Assembly: GCF_900114615.1 (NCBI RefSeq)
Contig: NZ_FOTS01000039.1
Coordinates: forward strand, 1 to 48,806
Length of the DNA stretch: 48,806 nucleotides
From: Pelosinus propionicus DSM 13327
GTDB lineage: Bacteria; Bacillota; Negativicutes; DSM-13327
Direction: 5' to 3'
Positions 42,277-48,806 of the stretch are shown here, piece by piece; within the stretch, counting starts at the first letter, position 1; every line of letters begins with the position of its first letter. The translations under genes and the position numbers were made by a program. The notes beneath the pieces were generated by a model, which saw only the letters and a list, made by a program, of their open reading frames with translations, did not search any database and was not told the DNA's origin.

Positions 42277-43132
42277 TTTTGTCAGCCTCCTCCTCTAGGA
42301 CTTTGCTCAATTGTGCGATTGCTTCTTCCTCTGTATGCCAAGAAGCAAATTGTCTTGCTGTAAGCTCTTCTATCATGAGTTTTAACTGCCATAAGGGCGG
42401 TATCGCTTCTGTAAATATTTGTTTTGCTGCCATGTAGCTAAGCACTTTTTCAGGGGTACCATTGAAAATTAATTGACCGTTTTCTAATAAAATAAATTGA
42501 TCTGCATAGGGGAGGACGGTGGCAATATCATGTTCAACGACCAGTATTGTGATACCATGTTCCTTATTTAAATCACTCAGGAGTTTATATAATGAGTGGG
42601 TTCCTTCAGGATCTAGGGCGGAAGTTGGTTCGTCGAGAACAAGAATTTTTGGGTTGGTCGCTAGAACACTGGCAAGGACCAGACGTTGTTTCTGTCCTCC
42701 GGATAAATCCGTAACGGCTTGTTTCTCATATCCTGTCAAACCAACTTTGTCGAGAACCTCTTCGACTCTGTGCGTAATTTCTTGGGGAGCAATGCCCATG
42801 TTTTCAAGGCTAAAGGCAACTTCTTCTTCCACTGTCATGGTCACTAATTGCGTTTCATAATCTTGTAAAACAGTACCAACTGTGAGTGACAATTGCTGCA
42901 TAGAAGATTCTTTTGTATGAATTCCAGTAACGTAAACTTTTCCGGCAGAACTTCCGCCAAAGTAATGGGGAACGGCTCCTGCTACTGCTAGGCAAAGTGT
43001 TGTTTTTCCTGCCCCGCTTGGACCTAATATAACAGAAAAGGATCCTGTTTCAATGGAAAGCGTTATATTGTCAAGAACCTTTTTGGGATGATTGTAGGCG
43101 TAGCTGAAGTTTTGCAGGGTTATGGCTGGCAT
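42269..43132 (-). CDS. ECF transporter ATP-binding subunit
   Basis: 287 aa ABC ATPase: Walker A GPSGAGKTT, Q-loop LQDYETQL, signature LSGGQKQR, Walker B ILVLDEPTSALD, H-loop VEHD. With the next gene it forms the heterodimeric ATPase of the ECF module. Its start overlaps the last base of the S-component gene. Confidence 0.9.
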   Translation of the reverse strand: MPAITLQNFSYAYNHPKKVLDNITLSIETGSFSVILGPSGAGKTTLCLAVAGAVPHYFGGSSAGKVYVTGIHTKESSMQQLSLTVGTVLQDYETQLVTMTVEEEVAFSLENMGIAPQEITHRVEEVLDKVGLTGYEKQAVTDLSGGQKQRLVLASVLATNPKILVLDEPTSALDPEGTHSLYKLLSDLNKEHGITILVVEHDIATVLPYADQFILLENGQLIFNGTPEKVLSYMAAKQIFTEAIPPLWQLKLMIEELTARQFASWHTEEEAIAQLSKVLEEEADKNA

Positions 43133-43701
43133 TATTGATCACCTTTCAAGTCAAATAATTTTTTTGCGGGGAAATACAAGATCTGCGTGATGGCGGCATT
43201 GGCAGCAGCGACTGTAAATACGACAGGTATCATAGCGTATAGATACACAGACAAAGGTAGAGAAAGTACAACTTTGAGTATGGTGATGAATGTCATGCCG
43301 CTAGCTACGGTGCTGATAAAGCCTGTTACGGCAGGCTTTATGTTGAGCTTGCCTAATGTCATATTAAAAGTGTGGCAGACGAGTAATGTACATATAATAG
43401 CACCAATGGGTTCACTCAATAGATTGCCGTAAGGAAAAGCGGACTTAGAAGTTGGTATATTAATAGCTGCAGCAACTAGACCGATGCCGAAAGATTGTTT
43501 AAGAGTAGGTTTGGTTAAATTAATAGCAATACAATACATGGCAATGGTCCAGTTAGGAGTTACGCCGCCAATATTTGGACTGACTAAATGCAAAATGGCA
43601 CCAATCGCCAGAAGTAAGGTTGTAATCGTAACCCAGCGATAGCGGCCGCCTTTATTTTTATCATGGATGGTTAATTCGGATTCATTTTTTTCTAATTCCA
43701 T
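43132..43701 (-). CDS. ECF S-component, probable tryptophan transporter (TrpP-like)
   Basis: 189 aa with five or six hydrophobic segments; the layout (TLLLAIGAILHLVSP, then NWTIAMYCIAI, then NIPTSKSAFPYGNLL) resembles the TrpP/S-component group. The T-box leader in front reads a UGG specifier, making tryptophan the probable substrate. It is followed without gaps by both ATPases and EcfT, so the transporter does not rely on a shared ECF module. GGAG precedes the ATG. Confidence 0.72.
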   Translation of the reverse strand: MELEKNESELTIHDKNKGGRYRWVTITTLLLAIGAILHLVSPNIGGVTPNWTIAMYCIAINLTKPTLKQSFGIGLVAAAINIPTSKSAFPYGNLLSEPIGAIICTLLVCHTFNMTLGKLNIKPAVTGFISTVASGMTFITILKVVLSLPLSVYLYAMIPVVFTVAAANAAITQILYFPAKKLFDLKGDQ

Positions 43702-43728
43702 CGTAATCGTTCTCCTTTGTTTTTAAAA

Positions 43729-44022
43729 TAAAAAAACCTCGTCTCTATACATGCATGTGCATATATAGGGACGAGGAGTTAACTCGCGGTGCCACCCTGA
43801 TTAGCTTTTAAAAAAGCTCAGCTTTACAAGATACAGGACAAAGTACAATCCGATATCTGCTTCCTGATAACGGCGGAAGAATCCCGACAGTGCCTACCCC
43901 GTACTACGGATCAGACTGTATCTCCCAGGCCCATTCCACATACCGAGTAGTGCCAAACTTCCACTGCCATTGGCTCGCTGTGACCCTTTGTGTATTGTGT
44001 ACTCTTCCTGTTCATCGATAAT
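43729..44022 (-). promoter_or_regulatory. T-box riboswitch, tryptophan type
   Basis: Read on the minus strand: a Stem I region, then the antiterminator T-box AGGGTGGCACCGCG (43785-43798), then a terminator hairpin built on CCTCGTC/GACGAGG (43738-43774) with a T run. In the Stem I specifier loop GAA is followed by TGG, so the specifier reads Trp. Low charged tRNA-Trp would open expression of the ECF transporter. Confidence 0.9.
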
Positions 44023-44040
44023 GAATATGTATTTTAACGT

Positions 44041-44070
44041 ATTATAACAGATCATACAGGAATCTGTCAA
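44041..44070 (-). promoter_or_regulatory. Promoter of the T-box/ECF operon
   Basis: Minus-strand TTGACA (44065-44070), 18-base spacer, TATAAT (44041-44046). It starts only 13 bases past the stop of the chemotaxis receptor, with no terminator between. Confidence 0.8.
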
Positions 44071-44082
44071 TTAAAAATACTG

Positions 44083-45765
44083 TTAAAAACGGAATTTGTT
44101 TACAACTTCTTGTAGGTTTTGCGCCATTTCGCTTAAAATCTGGCTGGAGGATGCGATTTCTTCCATGGATGCCGATTGTTCCTGAGTGGCTGCCGATACC
44201 GTTTGTGTTTCTTCAGAAGTCTTTTTGCTTAGCGCATCAATTTCCTTGACAGATAATACAATGACTTGGCTGCCATCAGCAATCTGCTGTATGGATGATG
44301 AAATATCTTTGATTTGAGTGGATACTTCAAGAATGAGCTGGGCAATTTCCTGGAATGACTTTCCTGCTACATCTACAACATCAGCGCCTATTTTTACTTC
44401 GGCGGTGCCCTTCGTCATTGCAATAACGGCTTCAGCAGTATCACCCTGGATTTCTCCAATCAATTGAGCGATTCTCTTAGCAGCTTCTTGAGACTGCTCT
44501 GCTAATTTTCTTACTTCTTCTGCAACTACAGCAAATCCTCTGCCTTGCTCACCGGCTCTGGCAGCCTCTATGGCAGCATTTAACGCCAGTAGGTTCGTCT
44601 GTCCAGCAATACCGGATATGGTACTGACAATTTGCCCAATTTCTTTAGATTGTTCTCCTAGTTTCGTAATGACTTGAGCTGAGGTATTTACAGTTTTTTC
44701 GATTTGTGCCATTTGATTAATGGCCTTTTCTATCGATTCGCCGCCTTTGATGGCTGTTTCGGAGGCTTGAGAGGATTTTCCGGCTACAAATGTAGCGTTG
44801 TCAGCAATTTGTTGGATGCCGACAGACATTTGCTGTACGGCAACTGTTGTTTCAGTAAATGTCGTTAGCTGCATTTCAGCCCCCTGGGCCATATCAGAAA
44901 TGGATGCTGCTATTTGACCAGCAGCTTGTGTAGAATGAGAGGCACTTGCTGTGAGCTGCTGGGAAGAGGCCATAACCTGTTCGGCTGCATGGGCAACTCT
45001 TTCAATGACAAGACGCAGATTACTTTTCATTTGGTTAAAGGAACTTGCCAATTGGCCCAGTTCATCGGCAGACTGTGTTTTAATATCATCTACTGCGAGG
45101 TTTCCAAGGGTAATTTCCGAGGCAGCCTGTGTAACTAGTTTGGCGGGCCTAGAGATACCTCGGCTGATGAAAATGCTAATGCCTATGGCAATTGCCGCAA
45201 CGAAAAGGCTAACGCAAACTAACAGCAGCTGCACTTCACTGGCTTTTTGGGTACTATTTTCTTCTTGCTCTCTCACATATCCTTTTACTAATAATATAAG
45301 TTCTTTGGTTGCTGCTATGGAATTCTCAGACGGTCTGCCTGCCTGCTGCATATAAATGCCAACCTGTTCAAGATTGTTGGCACGTTTTGCTTCAATTGAT
45401 TTTGCTGCAATGGTGTCAAAGGCCAGCTTTTCTTTCTTTAATGTTTCTAAGACCGCCTGGGAGTTTTGAAAGGTCAATGCAGCCTGAAGCTTGTTGATTT
45501 TATCATCGCCATATTTACGATAGTTATCAAAGGCAGCTACGTCAGCCAAATCACCTGTGAAATTAAAACGGCGCATGGCCACAGCCTCGTTTGATACGTC
45601 TATGGCAAGTTCCTCGACTAGCTCAAGCTGATAGAGACTATCTCTCATGATTTCTTTTGAAGCTGAATTTAATTCGCCCACTTGAAAATAAGTAATTGCA
45701 CTCATAATAAACACTAAAGCGATGATCACCATAAATCCACTTAAAATTTTTCTACTGATTGTCAT
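44083..45765 (-). CDS. Methyl-accepting chemotaxis protein
   Basis: 560 aa receptor. TM1 (about 8-28), extracytoplasmic four-helix-bundle sensor (30-180), TM2 (about 183-203), HAMP domain (205-260), then a long coiled signalling domain with the hairpin tip [30 protein letters not shown] Glu/Gln-rich set of methylation sites flanks the tip. Ends with the short VVNKFRF tail. AAAGGAGG lies 10 bases before the ATG. A leader with two hairpins precedes it. Ligand unknown. Confidence 0.93.
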   Translation of the reverse strand: MTISRKILSGFMVIIALVFIMSAITYFQVGELNSASKEIMRDSLYQLELVEELAIDVSNEAVAMRRFNFTGDLADVAAFDNYRKYGDDKINKLQAALTFQNSQAVLETLKKEKLAFDTIAAKSIEAKRANNLEQVGIYMQQAGRPSENSIAATKELILLVKGYVREQEENSTQKASEVQLLLVCVSLFVAAIAIGISIFISRGISRPAKLVTQAASEITLGNLAVDDIKTQSADELGQLASSFNQMKSNLRLVIERVAHAAEQVMASSQQLTASASHSTQAAGQIAASISDMAQGAEMQLTTFTETTVAVQQMSVGIQQIADNATFVAGKSSQASETAIKGGESIEKAINQMAQIEKTVNTSAQVITKLGEQSKEIGQIVSTISGIAGQTNLLALNAAIEAARAGEQGRGFAVVAEEVRKLAEQSQEAAKRIAQLIGEIQGDTAEAVIAMTKGTAEVKIGADVVDVAGKSFQEIAQLILEVSTQIKDISSSIQQIADGSQVIVLSVKEIDALSKKTSEETQTVSAATQEQSASMEEIASSSQILSEMAQNLQEVVNKFRF

Positions 45766-45832
45766 AATGAGAGCGCCTCCTTTTAAAAAAATTAAAAGTT
45801 ACATATTACGTTTAGAAAAGGTATTTATATAT

Positions 45833-45860
45833 AAAAAAAGCTGGCAATTGAGCCAGCTTT
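45833..45860 (-). terminator. Terminator in the leader of the chemotaxis receptor
   Basis: Nine-bp perfect stem AAAGCTGGC/GCCAGCTTT with the T run on the minus-strand 3' side. It lies between the promoter at 45927-45956 and the receptor start, so it could act as an attenuator. Confidence 0.75.
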
Positions 45861-45920
45861 AATAAGCGTGTACTTTGCTGTCGCAGCATTGCGACGAAAT
45901 ATTTTGTATTAAAATATGTT
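45833..45920 (-). ncRNA. Unidentified leader RNA or small RNA before the chemotaxis receptor
   Basis: From a start near 45919 the RNA would contain a GTCGC/GCGAC hairpin (45880-45895), a linker, and the terminator hairpin at 45837-45860. It does not match the c-di-GMP riboswitch consensus. A regulatory leader or a short independent RNA are both possible. Confidence 0.4.
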
Positions 45921-45926
45921 ATAACT

Positions 45927-45956
45927 ATTATAATAACATAAATAGGAAATAGTCAA
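45927..45956 (-). promoter_or_regulatory. Promoter upstream of chemotaxis receptor leader
   Basis: Minus-strand TTGACT (45951-45956), 18-base spacer, TATAAT (45927-45932). Confidence 0.7.
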
Positions 45957-46121
45957 TCTTATTCGTAGTAAATCGTGTTAAATTATGCTAAATTTAAGGT
46001 ATTATTGCAAAGATATCTTAAATTTTTAGGATTGAGGCATATTATTTGGAAAAGGAACTGTAAAGTCAGGTACTTTTGGACAGACTAAATTCGATAGTTT
46101 TTCTGTGAAAGGGGTAAGTAT

Positions 46122-47075
46122 ATGCGAATCCGTTTGGGGTATGTAGCCATAGCTTTAGGAATTTCTCAGGGATCTCCTAATAAAACCACTACCGTCTTTA
46201 ATTTAAATAAAATTAAGGATAAAAAGGATCAGCTTAGTAAGCTCAGGCGTCTAGCAGAAGAAAATTTAGCTACGCAGCTTCGTGTGCTGCGCTATAATGC
46301 AGCTCATCATATTCAAGTATTCCGGATTACTTCGCAGCTAATTCCCCTAGCAACTCACCCCATTGCTTTTGATTGGGATTATTGCGAGGACTTTCGCTCA
46401 GAATTGCTTGCTATCGGTGATATTGTAAAAAGACATGGAATGCGGGTTAGTGCTCATCCCGATCATTTTACGATTTTAAATAGTCCACTTCCTCATGTAG
46501 TAGAAGCGGCCCTTGCAGATTTGCGGTATCATGTGAATCTTTTTGAGTCTATGGAATTGGGGCCTGAAACTAAATTAGTACTGCATGTAGGGGGATTATA
46601 TAAAGACAAAGGACAATCAACCGAACGATTTAAGGTGATCTTTCAGCAGCTTCCTGAGACGATTCGGGAACGGATTATTATCGAAAATGATGATAAATCC
46701 TATACTGCCAAGGATGTTCTTACTCTCTGCCAGGAGATAAAAGCACCGATGGTATTAGATGTACATCATGACTATTGCTGCAATGAAGGGATACATCTTG
46801 AAGAGATTCTGCCAGAAATTTTTGCAACTTGGGGAAGCGGAATACCTAAAATTCATTTTTCCAGTGCAAGAGACAACGCAAATAAACGAGCACATGCGGA
46901 TCATATTGCTGTAGATGAGTTTTTGAAATTTTTAAACATAGCGAAGATCTGTAATCGTGACTTTGATGTTATGATCGAAGCAAAGGAAAAGGACTTAGCA
47001 TTATTTTCCTTAATGGAAAAGTTAAAGGAAATGTCCGAAGTAAAAATTATTAATGAAGCTGAGTTGGAATATTAA
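46122..47075 (+). CDS. uvsE: UV DNA damage endonuclease
   Basis: 317 aa TIM-barrel endonuclease that nicks 5' of UV photoproducts and starts alternative excision repair. Characteristic blocks: RIRLGYVAIALGI at the N-terminus, RYNAAHHIQVFRITSQLIPLATH, MRVSAHPDHF, LVLHVGG, IIENDDKSYT, LDVHHDYCCN and KIHFSSARD, which supply the His, Glu and Asp metal ligands. Length is normal. AAAGGGG precedes the ATG. Monocistronic. Confidence 0.93.
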   Translation: MRIRLGYVAIALGISQGSPNKTTTVFNLNKIKDKKDQLSKLRRLAEENLATQLRVLRYNAAHHIQVFRITSQLIPLATHPIAFDWDYCEDFRSELLAIGDIVKRHGMRVSAHPDHFTILNSPLPHVVEAALADLRYHVNLFESMELGPETKLVLHVGGLYKDKGQSTERFKVIFQQLPETIRERIIIENDDKSYTAKDVLTLCQEIKAPMVLDVHHDYCCNEGIHLEEILPEIFATWGSGIPKIHFSSARDNANKRAHADHIAVDEFLKFLNIAKICNRDFDVMIEAKEKDLALFSLMEKLKEMSEVKIINEAELEY

Positions 47076-47276
47076 CCTGAAATAGCAGTAGTTGCTGCTA
47101 TAAGAAGTGGATTAAATCGTAATGAGGTAACAACAAATGGTGATGATGATTATTATGCATCACGGCGAAATGTTAAATTTGGTATAGAGGATATTGAAAG
47201 CCAATGGATAAGAAATGAAAATGTTACGGTAAACATTTTTTCAGGTAGAAGGAGAAGAAGATATATAAACGATTAA
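47076..47276 (+). pseudogene. ORF remnant after uvsE
   Basis: Immediately after the uvsE stop the same frame stays open for 66 codons with no usable start. It begins PEIAVVAAIRSGLNRNEV, reminiscent of the C-terminal PEIVAVIAAAV-type segment of biotin-dependent decarboxylase small subunits, and ends with an Arg-rich tail inside a long hairpin. It could be a decayed gene end or chance. Very low expression is expected without a start. Confidence 0.3.
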
Positions 47277-47321
47277 AGGTCTGGATTTCATAGTGAAATC
47301 CAGACCTTTAATCGTTTATAT
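47263..47321. terminator. 27-bp perfect hairpin between convergent genes
   Basis: Arms 47263-47289 and 47295-47321 are perfectly complementary around ATAGT. It probably ends transcription in both directions between uvsE and the HxlR gene, and is longer than the other terminators here. Confidence 0.75.
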
Positions 47322-47328
47322 AAAATAA

Positions 47329-47712
47329 TTATTGCGAAAGAGAGGAAGGCGCGGACGGCTCACAGGTCAAGTCTTTGCCATCGACTTCAACTTCGTTTGC
47401 ATAGTTAAGTCCCCATTGGCATAAAGTAGCTAATATGGGTAAAAGACTTTTTCCGGCGTCTGTAAGGGAATACTCTACTTTGGGGGGGATCTGAGTATAA
47501 ATATAGCGATGTACAAGTCCATCCGTTTCTAAGTCTCGTAATTGCTGTGTTAACATTTTTTGTGTGATTTGCGGCAAAGTTCTTTTCAGTTCACTAAAGC
47601 GCAAGGTATTTTCACCTAGATGCCAAAGAATCAAAGACTTCCATTTCCCGCCAATGAGATCTAAGGTTAACTCCATAGAACATTGGTATTGAATATTTTT
47701 ATATTGAATCAT
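47329..47712 (-). CDS. HxlR-family transcriptional regulator
   Basis: 127 aa winged-helix regulator. The HxlR core is clear: CSMELTLDLIGGKWKSLILWHL, LRFSELKRTLPQITQKMLTQQLRDLE, and the wing VHRYIYTQIPPKVEYSLTDAG. A Cys at residue 11 is positioned like redox-sensing cysteines of this family. It is divergent from a flavin reductase gene; a palindrome in the gap is the likely operator. The probable signal is an electrophile or redox stress. Confidence 0.9.
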   Translation of the reverse strand: MIQYKNIQYQCSMELTLDLIGGKWKSLILWHLGENTLRFSELKRTLPQITQKMLTQQLRDLETDGLVHRYIYTQIPPKVEYSLTDAGKSLLPILATLCQWGLNYANEVEVDGKDLTCEPSAPSSLSQ

Positions 47713-47761
47713 ATTATCTCACTCCTAGAATATAACAGTATAAAAAAGGATACTACATTAC

Positions 47762-47781
47762 AAATAAGTATGTACTTGTTT
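47762..47781. promoter_or_regulatory. Probable HxlR operator
   Basis: AAATAAGTA-TG-TACTTGTTT, an inverted repeat with 8 of 9 matches, lies in the divergent HxlR/flavin-reductase gap and fits the AGTA/TACT-type sites of this family. Confidence 0.5.
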
Positions 47782-47877
47782 TAGTCGATTTTATTGTCTA
47801 TTATTATATCATGGAAAATATTTTTGGTATAGAAAAATAAATAACTGTTATTCTTCGAAAAAGAAGGAGGTAAAAAT

Positions 47878-48459
47878 ATGAAGAAATCATTAGGTGCCAA
47901 TACATTTGCTATGCCATCTCCGGTATGGGTGGTGGGGTCTTATGGTGAAAGTGGTGAGCCTAATATCATGACCGCTTCTTGGGGCGGCATTTGTTGCTCA
48001 GCTCCGCCATGTGTGACAGTATCTTTGCAGAAACCCCGTGCTACATATCAGAATATCTTAAAACATCAGGCCTTTACCATCAGTATACCTTCCAGTATTC
48101 ATTTGGTTGAAGCGGATTTTGTGGGGATAGCCAGCGGAAAAAATACAGATAAGTTTTCAATTGCCAAGTTAACAGTCGTTAAAAGTGATCTTGTGGATGC
48201 TCCTTATGTGCAGGAGTTCCCTTTAATATTAGAATGTAAGTTATTACAAGCAATTGAACTGGGCATGCATACACAGTTTATCGGAGAAATTGTAGATGTA
48301 AAGGCAGAAGAACATGTGCTTGATGAAACGGGAGTTCCAACGTTAGAAAAGGTAAATCCGTTTATCTTTAGTGCACCGGAAAGAATGTACTATCGCATTG
48401 GTCATCCTTTGGAAAAATCACATTCGGTTGGTTTGAAATTACGCAAAAATTTAAGATAG
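47878..48459 (+). CDS. Flavin reductase-like (FMN-binding split-barrel) protein
   Basis: 193 aa, flavin reductase domain (about 5-160): VWVVGSYGESGEPNIMTASWGGICCSAPP and VTVSLQKPRATYQNILKHQAFTISIPS are the FMN-binding blocks. Such proteins use or supply reduced flavin, or in anaerobes act as flavoredoxin-like electron carriers. A strong AGGAGG lies before the ATG. Divergent from its presumed HxlR regulator. Confidence 0.88.
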   Translation: MKKSLGANTFAMPSPVWVVGSYGESGEPNIMTASWGGICCSAPPCVTVSLQKPRATYQNILKHQAFTISIPSSIHLVEADFVGIASGKNTDKFSIAKLTVVKSDLVDAPYVQEFPLILECKLLQAIELGMHTQFIGEIVDVKAEEHVLDETGVPTLEKVNPFIFSAPERMYYRIGHPLEKSHSVGLKLRKNLR

Positions 48460-48479
48460 ATGAATTGGGGAAAATAAAG

Positions 48480-48523
48480 GAGCTGTCTCAAAATAGGTTT
48501 TTAAAACCTATTTGAGATAGCTC
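48480..48523. terminator. Hairpin at the end of the IS1182-type element
   Basis: GAGCTGTCTCAAAATAGG pairs with CCTATTTGAGATAGCTC, then CTTTCTTT. It would also terminate transcription from the flavin reductase gene. Confidence 0.65.
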
Positions 48524-48645
48524 TTTCTTTGTATCCCTAACCGAATAGGGTATTTTCTCTTTTTTGCGAATTAAGTGGAGTAAAGTAGGCATAGCAAAGC
48601 TAGAGGAGCATTATGCCCCTCATAAATTGCTGTGCCTGCAACCTT

Positions 48646-48804
48646 TTAGGCGGTCTTTTTTTCGTGTAGCATTTTTCCGCACCGTTGTTGCTGTATTTTG
48701 TTATGTAGTTTATTTAAGTTATAGCCCATCGCCAAGAACAAGAATTCAGTCCTAACGCTTTGCTTGCCACGCAGCAAGAATCTTCTAAATCGATGGTTTT
48801 CTTT
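48646..48804 (-). CDS. IS1182-type transposase, C-terminal 52 residues
   Basis: Open minus-strand frame entering from the right edge, ending in a stop at 48646-48648. Residues such as RRFLLRGKQSVRTEF and LAMGYNLNKLHNKIQQQ are the usual C-terminal end of IS1182/IS5-like DDE transposases. The N-terminal part is outside the window, so intactness is unknown. Confidence 0.75.
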   Translation of the reverse strand, partial: KENHRFRRFLLRGKQSVRTEFLFLAMGYNLNKLHNKIQQQRCGKMLHEKKTA

Positions 48805-48806
48805 CA

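Larger units (their letters stand above)
48479..48806 (-). mobile_element. IS1182-type element, one end, cut by window edge
   Basis: Starts near 48479 with GGAGCTGTCTCAAAATAGG, resembling terminal sequences (GGGCTGTCTCAAAA) I recall for such elements, and contains a transposase C-terminus reading inward from the right edge. The 48480-48523 hairpin acts as a terminator or terminal structure. The other end lies outside the window. Confidence 0.6.

Noticed and set aside
45833-45920. c-di-GMP-I riboswitch before the chemotaxis receptor
   Set aside because: The expected conserved GCAAA-containing core and flanking helices of that class are not present; only two simple hairpins are seen.

Overview
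The window is low-GC bacterial DNA. Its features are Firmicutes-like: strong Shine-Dalgarno sites, GTG/TTG starts, a T-box leader, a cobalamin riboswitch, an ECF transporter, a PerR/Fur-like box and a 3D-domain cell-wall protein. The mix of anaerobic flavoproteins, ferredoxin-type proteins, amino-acid fermentation enzymes and chemotaxis/c-di-GMP genes best fits a motile anaerobe of the Negativicutes (Sporomusaceae-like: Pelosinus, Sporomusa, Anaeromusa). That placement is inference; no rRNA or marker gene is present. Both ends are mobile: an IS3-family transposase C-terminus with its right end at the left edge, and the C-terminus of an IS1182-type transposase at the right edge. No tRNA, rRNA, CRISPR array or prophage was seen.

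Layout. 1-2300: IS3 end, iron alcohol dehydrogenase, then a cobalamin riboswitch followed by three terminators and no gene. 2300-4830: CoA-disulfide reductase with rhodanese domain (-) and isochorismatase-type hydrolase (+). 4880-12550: a LysR regulator divergent from a small-large-small-large array of aconitase/isopropylmalate-dehydratase-type subunits, then methionine gamma-lyase behind a sigma-54 promoter with an upstream dyad, then a convergent ACT-PAS-AAA+ sigma-54 activator. 12685-17883: TcdA, a cyclase-family hydrolase with tandem upstream mini-ORFs, MFS transporter + AraC regulator, EamA exporter + DUF2000. 17993-22009: EFR1-type flavodoxin/ferredoxin protein, a second Cys/Met-metabolism PLP enzyme, iron-sulfur flavoprotein + ferredoxin-nitroreductase. 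22040-25541: a palindromic repeat, SDR, a GTCGA-rich tandem-repeat segment, EVE protein, GIY-YIG protein and LuxR-HTH/DUF2087 protein. 25802-32870: DoxX, metallophosphoesterase, peroxiredoxin behind a PerR/Fur-like box, LysE exporter, flavodoxin-type reductase, GGDEF/HD-GYP protein, lipoprotein. 32982-37487: LysR divergent from a four-gene catabolic operon (CoA-transferase A and B, class III aminotransferase, beta-keto acid cleavage enzyme). 37557-40662: 3D-domain protein, Lrp regulator, TauE/SafE + DUF1634, HD protein. 40782-44070: complete ECF transporter (S-A-A-T) under a T-box with a UGG (Trp) specifier. 44083-48459: chemotaxis receptor behind a leader hairpin/terminator, UV endonuclease UvsE, ORF remnant with a 27-bp perfect hairpin, HxlR regulator divergent from a flavin reductase.

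How it works together. Most units are small catabolic or stress modules each paired with its own regulator. Sulfur/amino-acid metabolism recurs (methionine gamma-lyase, second gamma-family enzyme, CoA-disulfide/persulfide reductase, TauE). So does flavin/Fe-S redox chemistry (two flavodoxin-type reductases sharing an operator-like palindrome, nitroreductase, EFR1 protein, flavin reductase). The best candidates for new biology are the gene-less cobalamin riboswitch, the sigma-54/dyad/methionine-lyase unit, the duplicated dehydratase array, the tandem-repeat segment at 23.2-23.6 kb, the BKACE operon, and the unidentified leader RNA of the chemotaxis receptor.
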